Positions 10,082 to 22,654 of a DNA stretch of 64,000 nucleotides are shown here, one piece after another. The position numbers and the translations under genes are program-made. Source of the stretch: CAJBLF01 sp964504915 (GTDB lineage: Bacteria; Patescibacteriota; Gracilibacteria; Absconditabacterales; Absconditicoccaceae). The stretch is taken from the NCBI GenBank assembly GCA_964504915.1, contig CAZDFH010000005.1, forward strand, positions 1 through 64,000, given 5' to 3'. Below the pieces are notes generated by a model. The model saw only the letters and a program-made list of their open reading frames with translations, had not been told where the DNA came from and made no database searches. Within the stretch, counting starts at the first letter, position 1. Each line of letters opens with the position of its first letter.

Positions 10082-13000
10082 ATGAGATTACGCCATCACA
10101 TCCATGCACACATTAAGAAACATCACAGAAGATACCTCTTGGGAACCGGCCTTGCTGGGACTGGCTTTTTTGCCGTCAAAGCATTAATCTTCGTTGCAGG
10201 ATTTTTTGGCATACTCAATCATCACGGCACCTTTGCTAATTTTGATCCAAGTGCCTGTGCTGGAGTTACAGAAATCCCCGTGAGTGAATGTGAAGCATTG
10301 ATCGATATTTACAATAGTACAGATGGCGATAATCGGGCTGGCGGATATAATAACTGGTGAAATACCACTGGTGGAATATGCCCTGGGCAAGGCCAGTACA
10401 ATCGATTTGGAGTAGATTGTACGAGCTGACACGTCAGTCATCTTAATCTTAGCTATACCCATGCTTCATGAAACGTGCCATGACTGTATTTACTACCCTA
10501 TCTGACATGGCTAGATTTGGAATCGGCGCACATTTCCTCTATTGACCTTTCTCAACTAACCTGATTACATCAACTCTATCTGTGACTAAACGACCTGTCT
10601 GGTGTGGATCTTAGCTGATTGGTTAATCTGACTGGGTTGGGATTATCCCGTAATCATCTCTCTACCATCGATCTTTCCTATGCCCCTGGACTGAAATATC
10701 TCTCCTTATCTCATAATGATTTTGATACTATTGATCTGTCTGCTGTCACGTGACTACAACGTCTCCAGATGGAGGATAACCATCTCTCAACTATTGATTT
10801 GAGTGGGTTTACTGATCTTTGGGAGCTAATTTTGTCTAATAATAATTTTGACACTATTGATCTTGATTGACTACCTAGCCTGAGAGAGCTCACGCTGGAA
10901 CACAATAATCTCTCCACCCTTGATGTGAGTGGCTTTGATAATTTGGAACTTCTTGATATAAGATACAATCAGTTTTCTGGCATTGATTTGACCGGTCTAC
11001 CGCATTTACTCTATCTTGCCCTGTGATATAATCAGTTCTCCACTATTGATGTCTCTGCGCATACCTGATTATTGTATCTTGGTGCTGAAGGCAATGATCT
11101 TTCGGGCGTTAATCTAGATGATTTCTTCAATCTCGAAGAACTTGATCTTGGTCGAAACCATATCCCTACTATCGATTTCTCTGATAGCACGAATCTAGAC
11201 TTCATCTATCTCCAGAATAACTGAATGTCGACTATCAACCTTTCATGAATGACTAAATTAACAAAACTATATCTCTCAGGGAATCAGTTTACTGGCATCG
11301 ATCTTTCATGATTAGTCATGCTCAAGCGTCTCAATATGTCAGACAATTTCTTAACAGATATCAACCTTACAGGGAATACCTGATTGACTCATCTCAATCT
11401 AGCGAACAACCAACTTACTACTATAGATCTTAGTGGATTAGTCAATCTCGTAGAGCTTATCCTCTGAGGCAATCACATCATTATGCCTATGCTTTCTCCT
11501 GGAGACCTTATCAATCTCCTTACCTTATCTGTCGACAATAATTGTCGAGATACCTGATCCATGGATCAAACTATTATTGATTTTTTTGATACGAAAGTCG
11601 GCAATACCCAATGGCAAACCGAACTGAATCCACAATGTACGTTTGGCCCTCCGCCTAGTCCTTCTTTTGATTGTTCGACCGTAACCGATGTACCTCAGAA
11701 TGAATGTGAACAACTCGTGGCGCTCTACTCTGGGACAGATGGAAATAATCGAACTACCAAAACAAATCGATTGGATTCTACGTGAGTGGCTGATTGGTAT
11801 GGTATTACCGTTACTGATTGACACGTATCAGCTATTAATTCTTACAATAATAATCTTTCATGAGCTGTAGTTATTAGCGGTATGACTGAGCTAAATCAAC
11901 TCCAGATGAGAGCTAATACTATCTCATCAGTTGCTCTTAGTAATTTACCAAACTTACAACAAGCATTTTTTTCTAACAATAAAATAAATTATCCCTATCT
12001 CATCGGACTACCTAATTTACAGTATCTTGAATTCGAATATAATGAGCTTACCTGAATTATTCTCTCTGGGATGACATCACTCAATGATTTGCGTCTCTGA
12101 AATAATCACCTGAGTTCGATTGATTTTTCTGAAGCAACGTGATTAGTTTATTTACTCATGAGACATAATGAGCTTTCAGACATTGATCTTTCCGCATTAG
12201 ATCACTTGGAAACATTGTATCTTGAGGAGAATCTTTTTAATGGAATTGATCTTCATACAGCGACTGGGCTAAAAACGCTTGGATTATCAAATAATCAACT
12301 TACTCATATATCACTTAGCTGACTTACCGCATTAATCTCTCTAGATGCTTGATCTAACCAGCTTAGCTCTATTGATCTCAGCCAACAGCCTGATCTTATC
12401 TCACTTACGCTCTCTAATAATACTTTATCTGGTATTGATCTCTCTCATAATACAAAGCTCGTCAACTTAGATCTTGGATCTAATGATTTCACTACTATAG
12501 ATATTTCTAATCTCACTGATCTGGAAAGGCTTTGATTATACAACAATCACTTCGTTACGGTGGATCTTGATGAACTATCACATTTGACGCAACTCAATCT
12601 TTCATATAATCATATCAACTCATTAGACCTTTCTGGTAAAAACAATCTCACAACTATTGATCTCTCAGAAAATCTTCTTTCTGATATCACCTTACCCGAG
12701 ATGTCTGGATTACAATATTTATATCTAGCTCACAATCTCCTCTCTGGATCATTAGCAAAATTTTGTGCCTATACTGGTATGCTCTCATTTAGAATAGATT
12801 ATAATAAGTTTACTGGAGATATAGCACCTTGTCTCATGGATTTAGTGAATCTTGATCGATGAAGTATCGAATATAATTATCTCAATACAGATGTAAGCGA
12901 TGGCGATCTTCTGTCATTTTTGAATAATAAATTTGGAAGACGTTGGATGGAGCAATATGTCGATGCAGAACTTTTGTTGACTGGCAACATTATTACTTGA

Positions 13001-14335
13001 TGAAATAATTCATTTGTCCTCAATCTCTGATATCATAATAATTGACCACAGACACTTGGTTCTGGAACTATCTACTATGATATGATTGATGGCATGAGTA
13101 TCACTTCAGATATTGCCTTCACGACTGGAGAAGTTGACCATGTCTATGGAGGAGAAGGAGATCCGTGCTTTGATGCTATGTATAATGAAAATACGTGATG
13201 ATATGTTGCTCTCTTGGATACTTTTTTTGCCCAAGGAGAAAAATATGATAGCTTCTTATCTTATCTAAAAGGTGAACTTGAATATACAGGGGCTGATAAT
13301 GAATGATGAAAGTATTTCTTAGACCTCATTACAAATCGGGAAGGTCCCATCGTAGATCGACGTACATTTTTCTTAGAACAATTTGAGTTGGATCTCGCTG
13401 ATGCGCCATGATGCGGAATCGCATGAAGAAATGCGTATATCTTTGATCTAGGTAGCCTCCCAGCATGAAGTGGCGGCAGCATTATTATCACAGGAAGTGT
13501 CACTCCCTCACTTGGTAATAGTGGATTTGATAATAATCTCATTTTGTTTTCTCCCAATGATCTTCGAATAGATACCTATACAGGTAACAACAGTATTATA
13601 GTCGGATATGGTGGTGAAAATGAAAATATTTCTCAGCAGAAATATTCTGGATGATGAGGTCCCCTTCTCACTAAAGATGTCTGTCCAGCACAGAGAGATT
13701 GTTCTACAAGTTATTATGATAATCTCTGTGGAAAATGTTCTCTTGTAGAAAAGGTTGTCCAATGGAATCCTTTTGTCTCACACACAGATACTTCGACTGT
13801 TACTCCTAGCATAGTGTGATCTTTATTTTCTGCGGAGCTGAATGCTGCATATACATGGGCATATGGCTATAGTATTACCACTATGCCATCTATTCAGCAA
13901 GCGAATATACAGTGACCTTTGACGAGAAAGGATATGGCAAAGATGATTAGTAATTTTGCAATCAATATTTTGGATCAACATATTACTTGAGGCCCAATAT
14001 GTACATTTACTGATACAAAGAATTTACCTAAAGAAACTCAATATTATATCCTCACTGCCTGTGGGTTGTGATTGATGTGATACGAAGATGATGGCGTGAC
14101 GGTAAACCCTACGTTTGATCCAAACGGTATAGTCGATAGAGCTCAGTTTGGTACTATTCTTTCGAGGGTACTCTATGGAAGCGAATATAATTGATGAATG
14201 CCTTACTACCAGCAACATTTGGCAATACTCAAAGCAAAATGAATTATGACAAAAATCGATATGCCCAAACAAAACGAAATGAGAGGACGAGTGATGCTGA
14301 TGATGCAGAGAGCATTTGAGACGGAAGTAAAATAA
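10082..14335 (+). CDS. LRR surface protein 1 with S-layer-homology-like C-terminus
   Basis: 1417 aa, read as one frame only if TGA is Gly. A His/Arg/Lys-rich N-terminus leads into one hydrophobic segment (about residues 25-48), probably a signal or anchor. Two leucine-rich-repeat blocks follow (about 110-500 and 590-930) with units of the form LxxLxLxxNxLSxIDLSG. Each is preceded by the same cap motif, SECEALIDIYNSTDG or NECEQLVALYSGTDG. A middle region of beta character and the cysteine cluster CPAQRDCSTSYYDNLCGKC lead to a C-terminal module (about 1250-1417) with AYTWAYGYSITTM, GPLTRKDMAKMISNFAI and FDPNGIVDRAQFGTILSRVL, which resembles S-layer homology repeats. The same module ends the proteins at 44106 and 57161. 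Likely displayed on the surface for protein binding (inference). Confidence 0.88.
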
Positions 14336-14443
14336 TTTTCCTTCACCATATATGATAGTGCATTTGTTTGTATTTTTTCTCGTTGCAAATATTTATAAAA
14401 TGACTACCTTGTTGTGTAATACATTTACTACAGCATTATATGT
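14336..14443. other. AT-rich gap, no gene
   Basis: About 108 bases between two plus-strand genes. It is AT-rich with no clear terminator and no confident promoter boxes. Confidence 0.4.
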
Positions 14444-16924
14444 ATGAAAACAGCCAGAGTATTTTCTCTGCTACGTAAAGCATTTTTCACTACGTCACAA
14501 TATGGCAAGACGATTGCAGTCTTATGATTTTTGTGTTTGTGGATTAAACAGATAGGACTTATGGTTACCTCATGAGCCTTACTTAAGGCCTCTACATTGT
14601 TGGCAACGTTGGCTAACTATGGAGCATTTTTGATTAGCGACTTCCTTGTATTTTTTGTCATCGTACTTCTCGTCATAGCCAATAAATTCATCAGAAAAAG
14701 AATTTGGAAAATTATCAACAATATTGTCTTGCTCTGCATATTTTTGTTGTTTGTTATCGATATTGTCGCGTTTCTTATTTTCCAAAGCAGGATATCTGTG
14801 TTTGATTTTTCTGAGATACTCAATCCTTCTGTCGTGAACCTTTCATGGAGCATTATGTGATGAATAATCATAGTAGTGATTATTATCGTGCTCATCTTCC
14901 TTTTGGTACAGAGCACTATTTTTAGAAAAAATCAGAGACTCCTTTTTTCTCTCTCTTGCTTTTTCTTTGCGTTTGTGTGTCTCTTTACCAGCATCGCATC
15001 ACGCCCTTGATTTCATATCCCTGATAATGCACTCTCTAGTAACGTAGCAGCCATTGGGTCATTTATTAGAGACAAATTGGGAAACACTGTGGGTAGTACT
15101 GGTGCATATGCTTCATATTTTACTACGGTAGATGGTCAGTGAAAAAGACCGAATGTTATCATTGTCTTTGCTGAATCTCTTTCGGCGATTGATTCTCTGA
15201 GAGATAGTGAGATTAATAATAACTTGCCTTATTTCGATAAAATACAAGCACAAGGAATTACCTTCACTAATTTCATCGCCAATGGATGTACGTCAGATAC
15301 AGCACATATTGCACTATTGGAATGAGTCGAACCGTGGAAGTTTGCATGGCAACAAGATGGTGCATATTCATGATATAATGTGTATACACAATCTCTGCCT
15401 AAATTTTTTGCTCAGCAATGATATACGCCAATTTTTCTTAGTACAGCAAGTTTGGATTTTCTTCAGCAAAAAGATTTCATCTCTGGTATTGGATTTACGT
15501 CTATCATATGAAGTGAAGCTTTTGCTAACGAAAAAAAATATGTCTTCGACGCAGCACCAGATCAATCACTCTATATGAAAACTCTACAAGTCATTAAACA
15601 ACAGAAGAACCCATATCTTGCAGTGTTGCAAACCATCTCATTTCACAAACCGTATTCATCCCCTTATGGCGATACGGAACAAGATGCGTTGAGATACGCC
15701 GACAAAAGTCTGTATTATTTTTACCAACAACTTAAAAAAAACTGATTTTTTGACAACGGGTTGCTTGTCATCGTAGGTGATCACAGAAAAATGGGTTCCC
15801 TTACTCCCGACGAAAAAGAAGCTATGGGACCCTTGCGATATGCTAAGCCAGTAGCCACGGTACTCGGAGTAGGCGTCCAAACTGGCACTATCAATACTAA
15901 TATTATTCAGCATACCGATTTTTTCTACTCGCTGAAACAACTTGTGGGAAAGGGAAAAGTGACTGTGTCTACATTATTTAATAATGTGTTTTCTGCAGAA
16001 AAATGAAGGTCTCGATGAATGGTTTTTTGCCGTTACTTCTCTAATGTCTATGGTATAGCATCTGATTTTAATTCGTGAACTACTTTTGCTCATGCTAGTG
16101 ATATCAGGATAGCTAATCTCCCTATGTACCGTTATCTTCAGGCCTATTCTGCTTTCCAACAACCATGGGCTACGACAGCTGGGAAGAAAAAGGATGCAGA
16201 GAAAAGAATGATTGTCATTGCACATCAAGGTTCACCTCTTGTAGCCGCAGAAAATTCATTGGAAGGATTTTTGCTCGCCGCAAAAAACGGAGCTGATGGC
16301 ATAGAATTTGATGTATCACAGACTAAAGATAAAGTAAATGTCGTCATGCATGGTGAATATCTGCGAGCTACGACGTGTGGGAAAAAATATAAAGTGAGTG
16401 ATCTTACATTCGCTGAGCTGCAGACAAAATGTCCACTGAGAAACTGAGAAAAAGTAGTAACGCTGGAAGAGATGCTAAGTAAAGTTAAATGACTCTTTGA
16501 TTATTATTTCGTGGAAATCAAGGTGTATAATCCTAATGATGCGGAACAGCAGACAATAGCTGCTATCCAGACGGTGCAAAAACTTGGCATGAGCGATAAA
16601 GTAATTTTCACAAGTTATGATAAAACTGCCACCTATCTTTTTGGTTCATATAAAAATATTCATGCGGGATGGGATACATACAATCTTAGAGAACTCGATA
16701 TCCTTCCACATTTTGCTCATGAATATTATCTCATGTCGCAGGATTTGATAGATGGGTCTACTCCACAAGAAGTCGCTGATATGGGGAAAAAATTAGTTGT
16801 CTATGTAGTCAACACGAGGAATGATTTGGAGAAGCTGTACCATGAATGAGTGCGCATGATCATGACTAACGATGTCATCATGGCCAAAGAAGCAGTAGAA
16901 AGAATTATGTTGGAAGATAAATAA
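14444..16924 (+). CDS. LtaS-like phosphoglycerol transferase fused to a glycerophosphodiester phosphodiesterase domain
   Basis: 826 aa. Four or five membrane helices occupy residues 1 to about 190. An extracellular alkaline-phosphatase/sulfatase-fold domain follows, with NVIIVFAESLSA near 236, the nucleophile-Thr region NGCTSDTAHIALLEG near 281 and the metal motif IVGDHRKMG near 445; this is the layout of lipoteichoic-acid synthase LtaS. From about residue 588 a GDPD domain begins: MIVIAHQGSPLVAAENS, then GADGIEFDVSQTKDK, VVMHGEYLRATT and YFVEIKVY. The usual HRG and HD of GDPD appear as HQG and HG. So one polypeptide combines glycerophosphate polymer synthesis-type and hydrolysis-type domains. 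All parts are in one frame with TGA as Gly, and a terminator follows. Confidence 0.85.
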
Positions 16925-16955
16925 TACCCCATACATATAGCGATGTATACTATTG

Positions 16956-16986
16956 AAAAAAAACGGTCCACTGGTGATCGTTTTTT
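16956..16986 (+). terminator. rho-independent terminator after the LtaS-GDPD gene
   Basis: Hairpin with arms AACGGTCCAC and GTGATCGTT followed by a T run, 30 bases past the stop codon. Confidence 0.65.
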
Positions 16987-16989
16987 CTT

Positions 16990-17064
16990 AGCCAATGATC
17001 GGGATTGAACCGACGCCCTCTCCCTTACCATGGCCCCGACAAGTCGGGGTATCGCCTGAGCTCT
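16990..17064 (-). pseudogene. degenerate tRNA-Thr copy carrying a GC palindrome
   Basis: On the minus strand this resembles the intact tRNA-Thr at 17348-17420 through the D-stem word AGCTCAG, the anticodon-loop word CCATGGTAAGGG and a T-arm plus 3' end ending ATTGGCT. The 5' acceptor strand is missing. The D-loop/anticodon-arm region is replaced by the perfect palindrome CCCCGACAAGTCGGGG (17034-17049). It cannot fold as a normal tRNA. Confidence 0.7.
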
Positions 17065-17103
17065 ATTTTTTTTCTCGGCATCGACTTCATGAAATCATTT
17101 TTT

Positions 17104-17331
17104 CTATAACTTTTTTACTTTTCATCTTCTTGATATATCTTTCTCGATAATATGCTTCTTGGTAGGAAGGAAACTCCTTTTGGAACACAACTTTAAAAAT
17201 CTTTCATTTTGTGGTTTTTGTAAATCATAATTTATGGAATTGCTCCCTAATAAATATATCTCTCGTACTTCATAGATAATATTTGCCATTCTCCATGAGA
17301 AGAACATATAAGTATCATGACATAGATACAT
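17104..17331 (-). CDS. possible small protein, unrecognised
   Basis: 75 codons with TGA at 17122-17124 read as Gly, stop TAG. The sequence is Lys/Arg-rich towards the end, and an internal ATG would give about 61 aa beginning MANIIYEVREIYLL. It lies between the two tRNA-Thr copies. It could be chance or a gene remnant; no motif was recognised. Confidence 0.25.
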
Positions 17332-17347
17332 AGTTAAGAATGTAATT

Positions 17348-17420
17348 AGCCACGAACGGGAATCGAACCCGTGACCTCACCCTTACCATGGGTGCGCTCT
17401 ACCGTCTGAGCTATCGCGGC
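17348..17420 (-). tRNA. tRNA-Thr (anticodon GGT)
   Basis: 73 nt cloverleaf. The acceptor pairs GCCGCGA with TCGTGGC, the D-stem is GCTC/GAGC, and the anticodon stem is CACCC/GGGTG with loop ATGGTAA (anticodon GGT). The T-arm is ACGGG TTCGATT CCCGT. No CCA is encoded after the discriminator base. Confidence 0.92.
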
Positions 17421-17612
17421 GCATATTGGCATCTAGACGGTCATATACCTATAGATTCTAGTTGGTAATGCAAGAGAAAGACGTTTTTGACATACTGTAT
17501 AATATTTTGCATATAACGCAAGGGTATTTTATGTTGTTTCCCTACTAAAATTGAGAAATAGGGAATTAGGAGTATTATTATCTGTAGAAACTTTTATTTT
17601 TTAGATATCAGG

Positions 17613-20600
17613 ATGGCTATCACCTGAAGCGTAGAAATTTATGACTCATCTCAGCATGAGCCACAAGGTCTACAGGAAATCTTAAAAAGTAACTCTATGG
17701 ATGTTATTGATTTAACATTGAACGATATTGATCAGAAAGAGTTATCTTTCATCAACAAACTCGCAGAGGACGATTTTGATGATTGGATACTTGCCAATCA
17801 GGACAGGATACAAGGCCTCTATACCTGAGGACTTTCTCCAGACGAAAAACTTCAATTAAAAACTGATTTTGCAACGTTCTTTGATAATGAATGAAAGACC
17901 GCCAAATATTTTAAGGGAGAACAAGTGGAATGATCAACTTTCTCACTCGAGAAAGCTAAACAGGAAGAAATTAAAAAAGCGATGTTGTGATCTTCATTAG
18001 AGATTCAAATGTTTAGAAGTGAAGTAGATTATTATTTTCTCAAAACACAAATTGGTCCTCAGACTCCATGAGGAGATGCAAGCACTTCTCAAGATAAGCA
18101 AAGAAAAGCATACAAGGTAACTACTGAAGCAAAATATCAGCAGAAGATATGAGCTGATGTATCTACGCAATATACTGCAGATGCATATTACTCGACAGAT
18201 GATGTAGATACTGATGATAACGATATTGATGATGCACAGGATAGGAAAGCGTTGAGAAAATTATTGAGTGGCAAGACATGATTGCGAGGTAGAGTAAATG
18301 AAGAATTGGATATCGTCGATGCGAAATATAAAACTACTTGAACAGAAGCAAAAAATCTGAGACTACTCAAGAGACTTTTGCTTAGGATATGAAATGCATC
18401 ATGAACATCTTTGGATACTAATTCAATCGCTGGAGCATTTAAGACCGTAGCTCAGCAATATGATGAATGACAAAGATTTATTTTGTGACCATGAAAAAAA
18501 TTTAGACAAGGATGGAAAGCTTATGGAGATAAAGATATGTACAAGCTCGGTGGACTATATCAAATCTACAGAGAAGATGCTCATGGCTCTGCATATCTCA
18601 AGAGAGTTATGTGACTTTTTGAACAAGAGTTTAGAGCAGGCACTGTCGATATGAGTGACATCTATAATAAGCACAATGATATGCCAACGCATCAAGAATT
18701 ACATCTTGTGACGAAAAAATGAGAAGCGATTAGAGCTATCGGAGAAGCAGATCATGCTACCAAAAATCAGATTAGAAAATTGCTCAGACTGGCAGATGGG
18801 CTAAAGGATATAGAATATTTACTTTCATTAGCAAATGATGGTACATCGGCTGAAGTGGAGCCGCACTATCCTGATCCTTACGAAGATCATGGGAAACCTA
18901 AAGCGGAAAAAGATCATTCGCTCAGCAAACAAGAGTCTAAATTTTTAGCATTTTATAATGAACACAACGACAATGCTGATGTGAGAATGGTCGCAGAAGG
19001 ATTGGCTTATGGGATGACGATACAAGAATTGGCTAATGCAAGCAAGATCGATGTAGATAGCCCTGATGAATTGATTAGCAAACTTTTTGATCTCAACTTT
19101 GATGGGAAAAATGATTTTGGTGACAAGTGAGCAAAGATGTGATTGCAGCTCAAAGACATCTATGCAACTACTGCAACGATTATGGAGCACAAGTGACAAC
19201 CTGATAATCAGATATTATATAACATCCTTATGTTGGCACAACAACAAGCAAGACAATTGGGTAACGATGATACTGCTGATGCATTAGAAGTATTAGTTAC
19301 TGAGCCATTTACTTTTGCTAAAGCTATCGAGTTTTTCAATACTGATGCGTATGCACCTATACTCAAATTTGTGCAAAATACACTTATCAACTCCCCTATC
19401 CCTACCTCTGATATCATGAGATATGGAACAGGTGCTTATCAAGAATATTATAATAATTCACTCTCCATGGAAACTCCCAAAGAGTGGACTGCCGCTATTA
19501 CTAAATACATCAATGCTAAATTGCCAAATATCGATACCGATTTTAAACCTATCGTCAAAGAAGGTCTTGTGCAGACCATCAGTACGTCACTTTTTGATTT
19601 GCAAAAATCTGGTGTCGGTGTAGGCACAAGTGTCCCATTGGATAAAATTTTACAATGATTAGATTTAAATTTCTGAGTCGGAGCTGGTAATGATGGCAAT
19701 GTAACCAATGGTGTCTTCTGAATTTCTCTTTCCCGAAACAACACACGAAAACTTTCTGAAACTGTACGTGCATTTGGATGAGTGGCTACGTGAGTCTCCC
19801 TTGCTGATGGATTTGTCCCTATGTGGAGTGCTACAGCAGGAACGGGTATCGAACTTTGGCTGAATAAAAAGGCACTAGAAAGATCTCGAGATCCCAAGTC
19901 AGCGAAAAAACTTTCTCTCGGTGGGTATGCAACAGTTATTAACCGAACCTTACCTACTGTGTGAGGTGGCCTATGATATGAGTCAGATCCTAAAGCATGA
20001 ATAGAGACCCAGTATAAGAGTATCAAACAAAGCATCGGATGAGTGACTACTGATTGTATCAATGCCATGGTCGATCATTTCTCTGATGAAACAACTGCTG
20101 TCGCAGACATTACTCGTGTCCTCACTGGAAAATTTAGTGAAAGTGATGGACTCCATCAAGCTGCATTTAATATGTACAAAGCACTTACGTATTTTAATCT
20201 CCAAGATATCGATGTACATAATCTAGAAAAAAAACAACAGATAGCTAATCTCGTATCAGAATTTTATGCATCGAGTTGGAGAAACGCTGCCATCACTGGT
20301 CTCAAAGGACGAGACTTCAAAGGTATTGGTGTGAGAGTCCAAATTGTTCCTTCTGTATTGACTGGGTTTATGCCTATGCCTACACTTTGTTTGCAGATCG
20401 CTAAGTACAAAAATCTCTACTATGAAAATACTCCAGAGAGTAAAGCAAGAGTCGCTAAAGCGAAGCTTACTGGTGATGGTGGAGAAATGATTAGCAACAA
20501 AGAAGTAACTCCAGCAGATATTGATCTTATCAATACGCTCCTTGAGATTCCTTATCAAGGGAAATCTGCGTTACATTGGCCAACTTCTGTAGAAGGCAAT

Positions 20601-22619
20601 CAGGTACCAGATATTACCTTTGATGCCACGTTGCAGACGATTAGCGTGCCAGCAGATTTGTGGCAAGCTGGACTCTTCAATCTCCATATAGATGAGTGTC
20701 TCAAGGGACATATCAAAATGGAATCGAGAGATATCGTAGACAATCAAGGGAATACTATCAGTAAAGAGTATTTGGTAGTCCCTGCTCAAATTCCTCTCTG
20801 TCTTTTTAAGGCGAGTGAAAATAGTGGAAGCCAGACTACACTTATTCTCGGTGATGTGAAAGCTGATGGTGGTAAAATGACGGTAGATGAAAATAAAAAT
20901 GAAACGTTTGCAGATATTACATTGAGGACGTGAGCAAGTATTCCTCCTGAATGGATGCTGGAAAATGAATGAGATCCTGTCGTGCCTGTGTTTGAAAAAA
21001 TAACTAAAGCTGACAACATCAACAACGAACTTGCTAGTCTCAACGCCGAACCTGACTATCAAGGATTTCCTCTCCTCTCTGCCAAAAATGGGACGGGAAA
21101 AACATTGGAATTTACTTTGGCTACACCAACGACAGCTGAATACAAGATAGATGCAAATTCTGCTAGTTTCCTTTCGTTGAAAGATAATGTATTAACGATG
21201 ACTCAGAATACTGGTGAACTTATCGTAGACTTTGCAAAGTGAGTCAATGGAAATAAAGATAGCTATACCTATATATATGCTCCTACGACGACACAGACCT
21301 TGAAAATTACGTATAAGATAGAAAACAAAACGGGACAAGATATTTTGGAAGATGATGAAAGCAATCGAGAAACTGTAGGTAATGCGATTGAATTTACCGG
21401 GCAGGAAAAACTTTTTGACTTCATCAAAGATTCTCCATTGGATAAAGCGAGAGTTTTGATCGATATGAATAAGAATAAGCTCAAAGATGCTGAGAAACAT
21501 AATATGGTTGCTTTCAAATCATTCATGTTGCATTTGTGGCATATTGAGAGTGGAAGTACTATTGGTGAAGATGCACTTAAATATGCTAAAGTAGATCTCA
21601 AAAATATTCTTGGGACTAAAAATGAACTATTTAAATTTATCAATACTGCTACTGATTATGCTACCATCGCCTATGTCGTAGATCGCATGAAACAAATATT
21701 TGCGATGGAAAATGCATATGAAGGAGCAAAAATTTCCGATCTTCGAAATGCTAGACCAGAAAAATGGTATCATGAAGAATGCAAGTCCCCATCTAGCGAA
21801 CCTCTTCCATCATCACTTACCAGAGAAGACCTTTTGCCTACATCAGGTAGAGATGAAAGATTTGATATAGATAATGCGAAGATCAATCCAAATCTTATTT
21901 GATACACTGCGTTTTATAGAGATAGAGAACACCCTGCTTATTCTATGACTGCTCCAGGTAGCACTACTGTGTATGGAAAATTTATTAGTGAGGCGCTTTC
22001 AGGAGAACAATTGGATGATGGCAAGACGTGGTTTCTCAAAAATCTTGATGCACAAACATATGAAAAACAACTTCTCTTGGATTCTATCAAATCTCATATT
22101 GATAAACAGTTCAGAGATCAGATTACAACTGACAACTTGCTGTCATTTTTGAATGATGGGAAAATAGATGTTACTATTGACAGTTCGAAGGAAAAGTATA
22201 GAATAGAATTAGGTGCAAGTTACCACTTTTATCTCTTGGGAGAATGTGCAAATGAATCCCTTGGTATGCAAATAGATAAAGTAACTATCAAGCAATATAA
22301 AAAAACTATTACTCCTGATGAATGAATTTATGGATCTAGAGAAATAGTACAAGAATATAATCATGAAGTATGAGCTGCAGTGAATATGGGAGAAACAAGT
22401 AGTCTAGCAGATCGAGCTCAGAGAGATGCAAGAGGAATAGGTATCGGACTCAACTCTGTGAAGCCCAAAGAAGAGATCAAGACAATACCACCAGAAGCTC
22501 AAAGTGGATGAAGTTCTAATCCTGTAATAGGAGGCTGATGAAATTCTAATCCTCTCATTGGGAAGCATGGTATCGGTGGCACAACTAATGTCTCTGGTGG
22601 CGCCGGCATATGAGGATAA
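17613..22619 (+). CDS. giant protein of unknown function (1668 aa)
   Basis: One continuous frame of 1668 residues with TGA as Gly. No signal peptide is obvious (start MAITGSVEIYDSSQHEPQG). The first 500 residues are strongly charged and helical, with Asp-rich tracts such as STDDVDTDDNDIDD. A central part (about 680-760) is richer in Gly and hydrophobics (SLSRNNTRKLSETVRAFGG, GGYATVINRTLPTVGGG). The C-terminus is Gly/Ser/Asn-rich. No family was recognised. It lies 35 bases upstream of the first of two DUF11-type secreted-protein genes on the same strand, suggesting a three-gene unit of about 12 kb. A structural or cell-contact role is only an inference from size and context. Confidence 0.8.
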
Positions 22620-22654
22620 ATTTGTTTCGCTATTTTACTACATTATATATTATC

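Noticed and set aside
10082..14335. Reading the LRR gene as a string of pseudogene fragments separated by TGA stops
   Set aside because: Frame is constant for 4.2 kb and TGA falls at LRR glycine positions; the same holds for essential genes such as rpsL.
19448..20068. 206-codon minus-strand open frame inside the giant gene
   Set aside because: It overlaps the continuous plus frame of the 1668-aa protein and shows no start context or domain.
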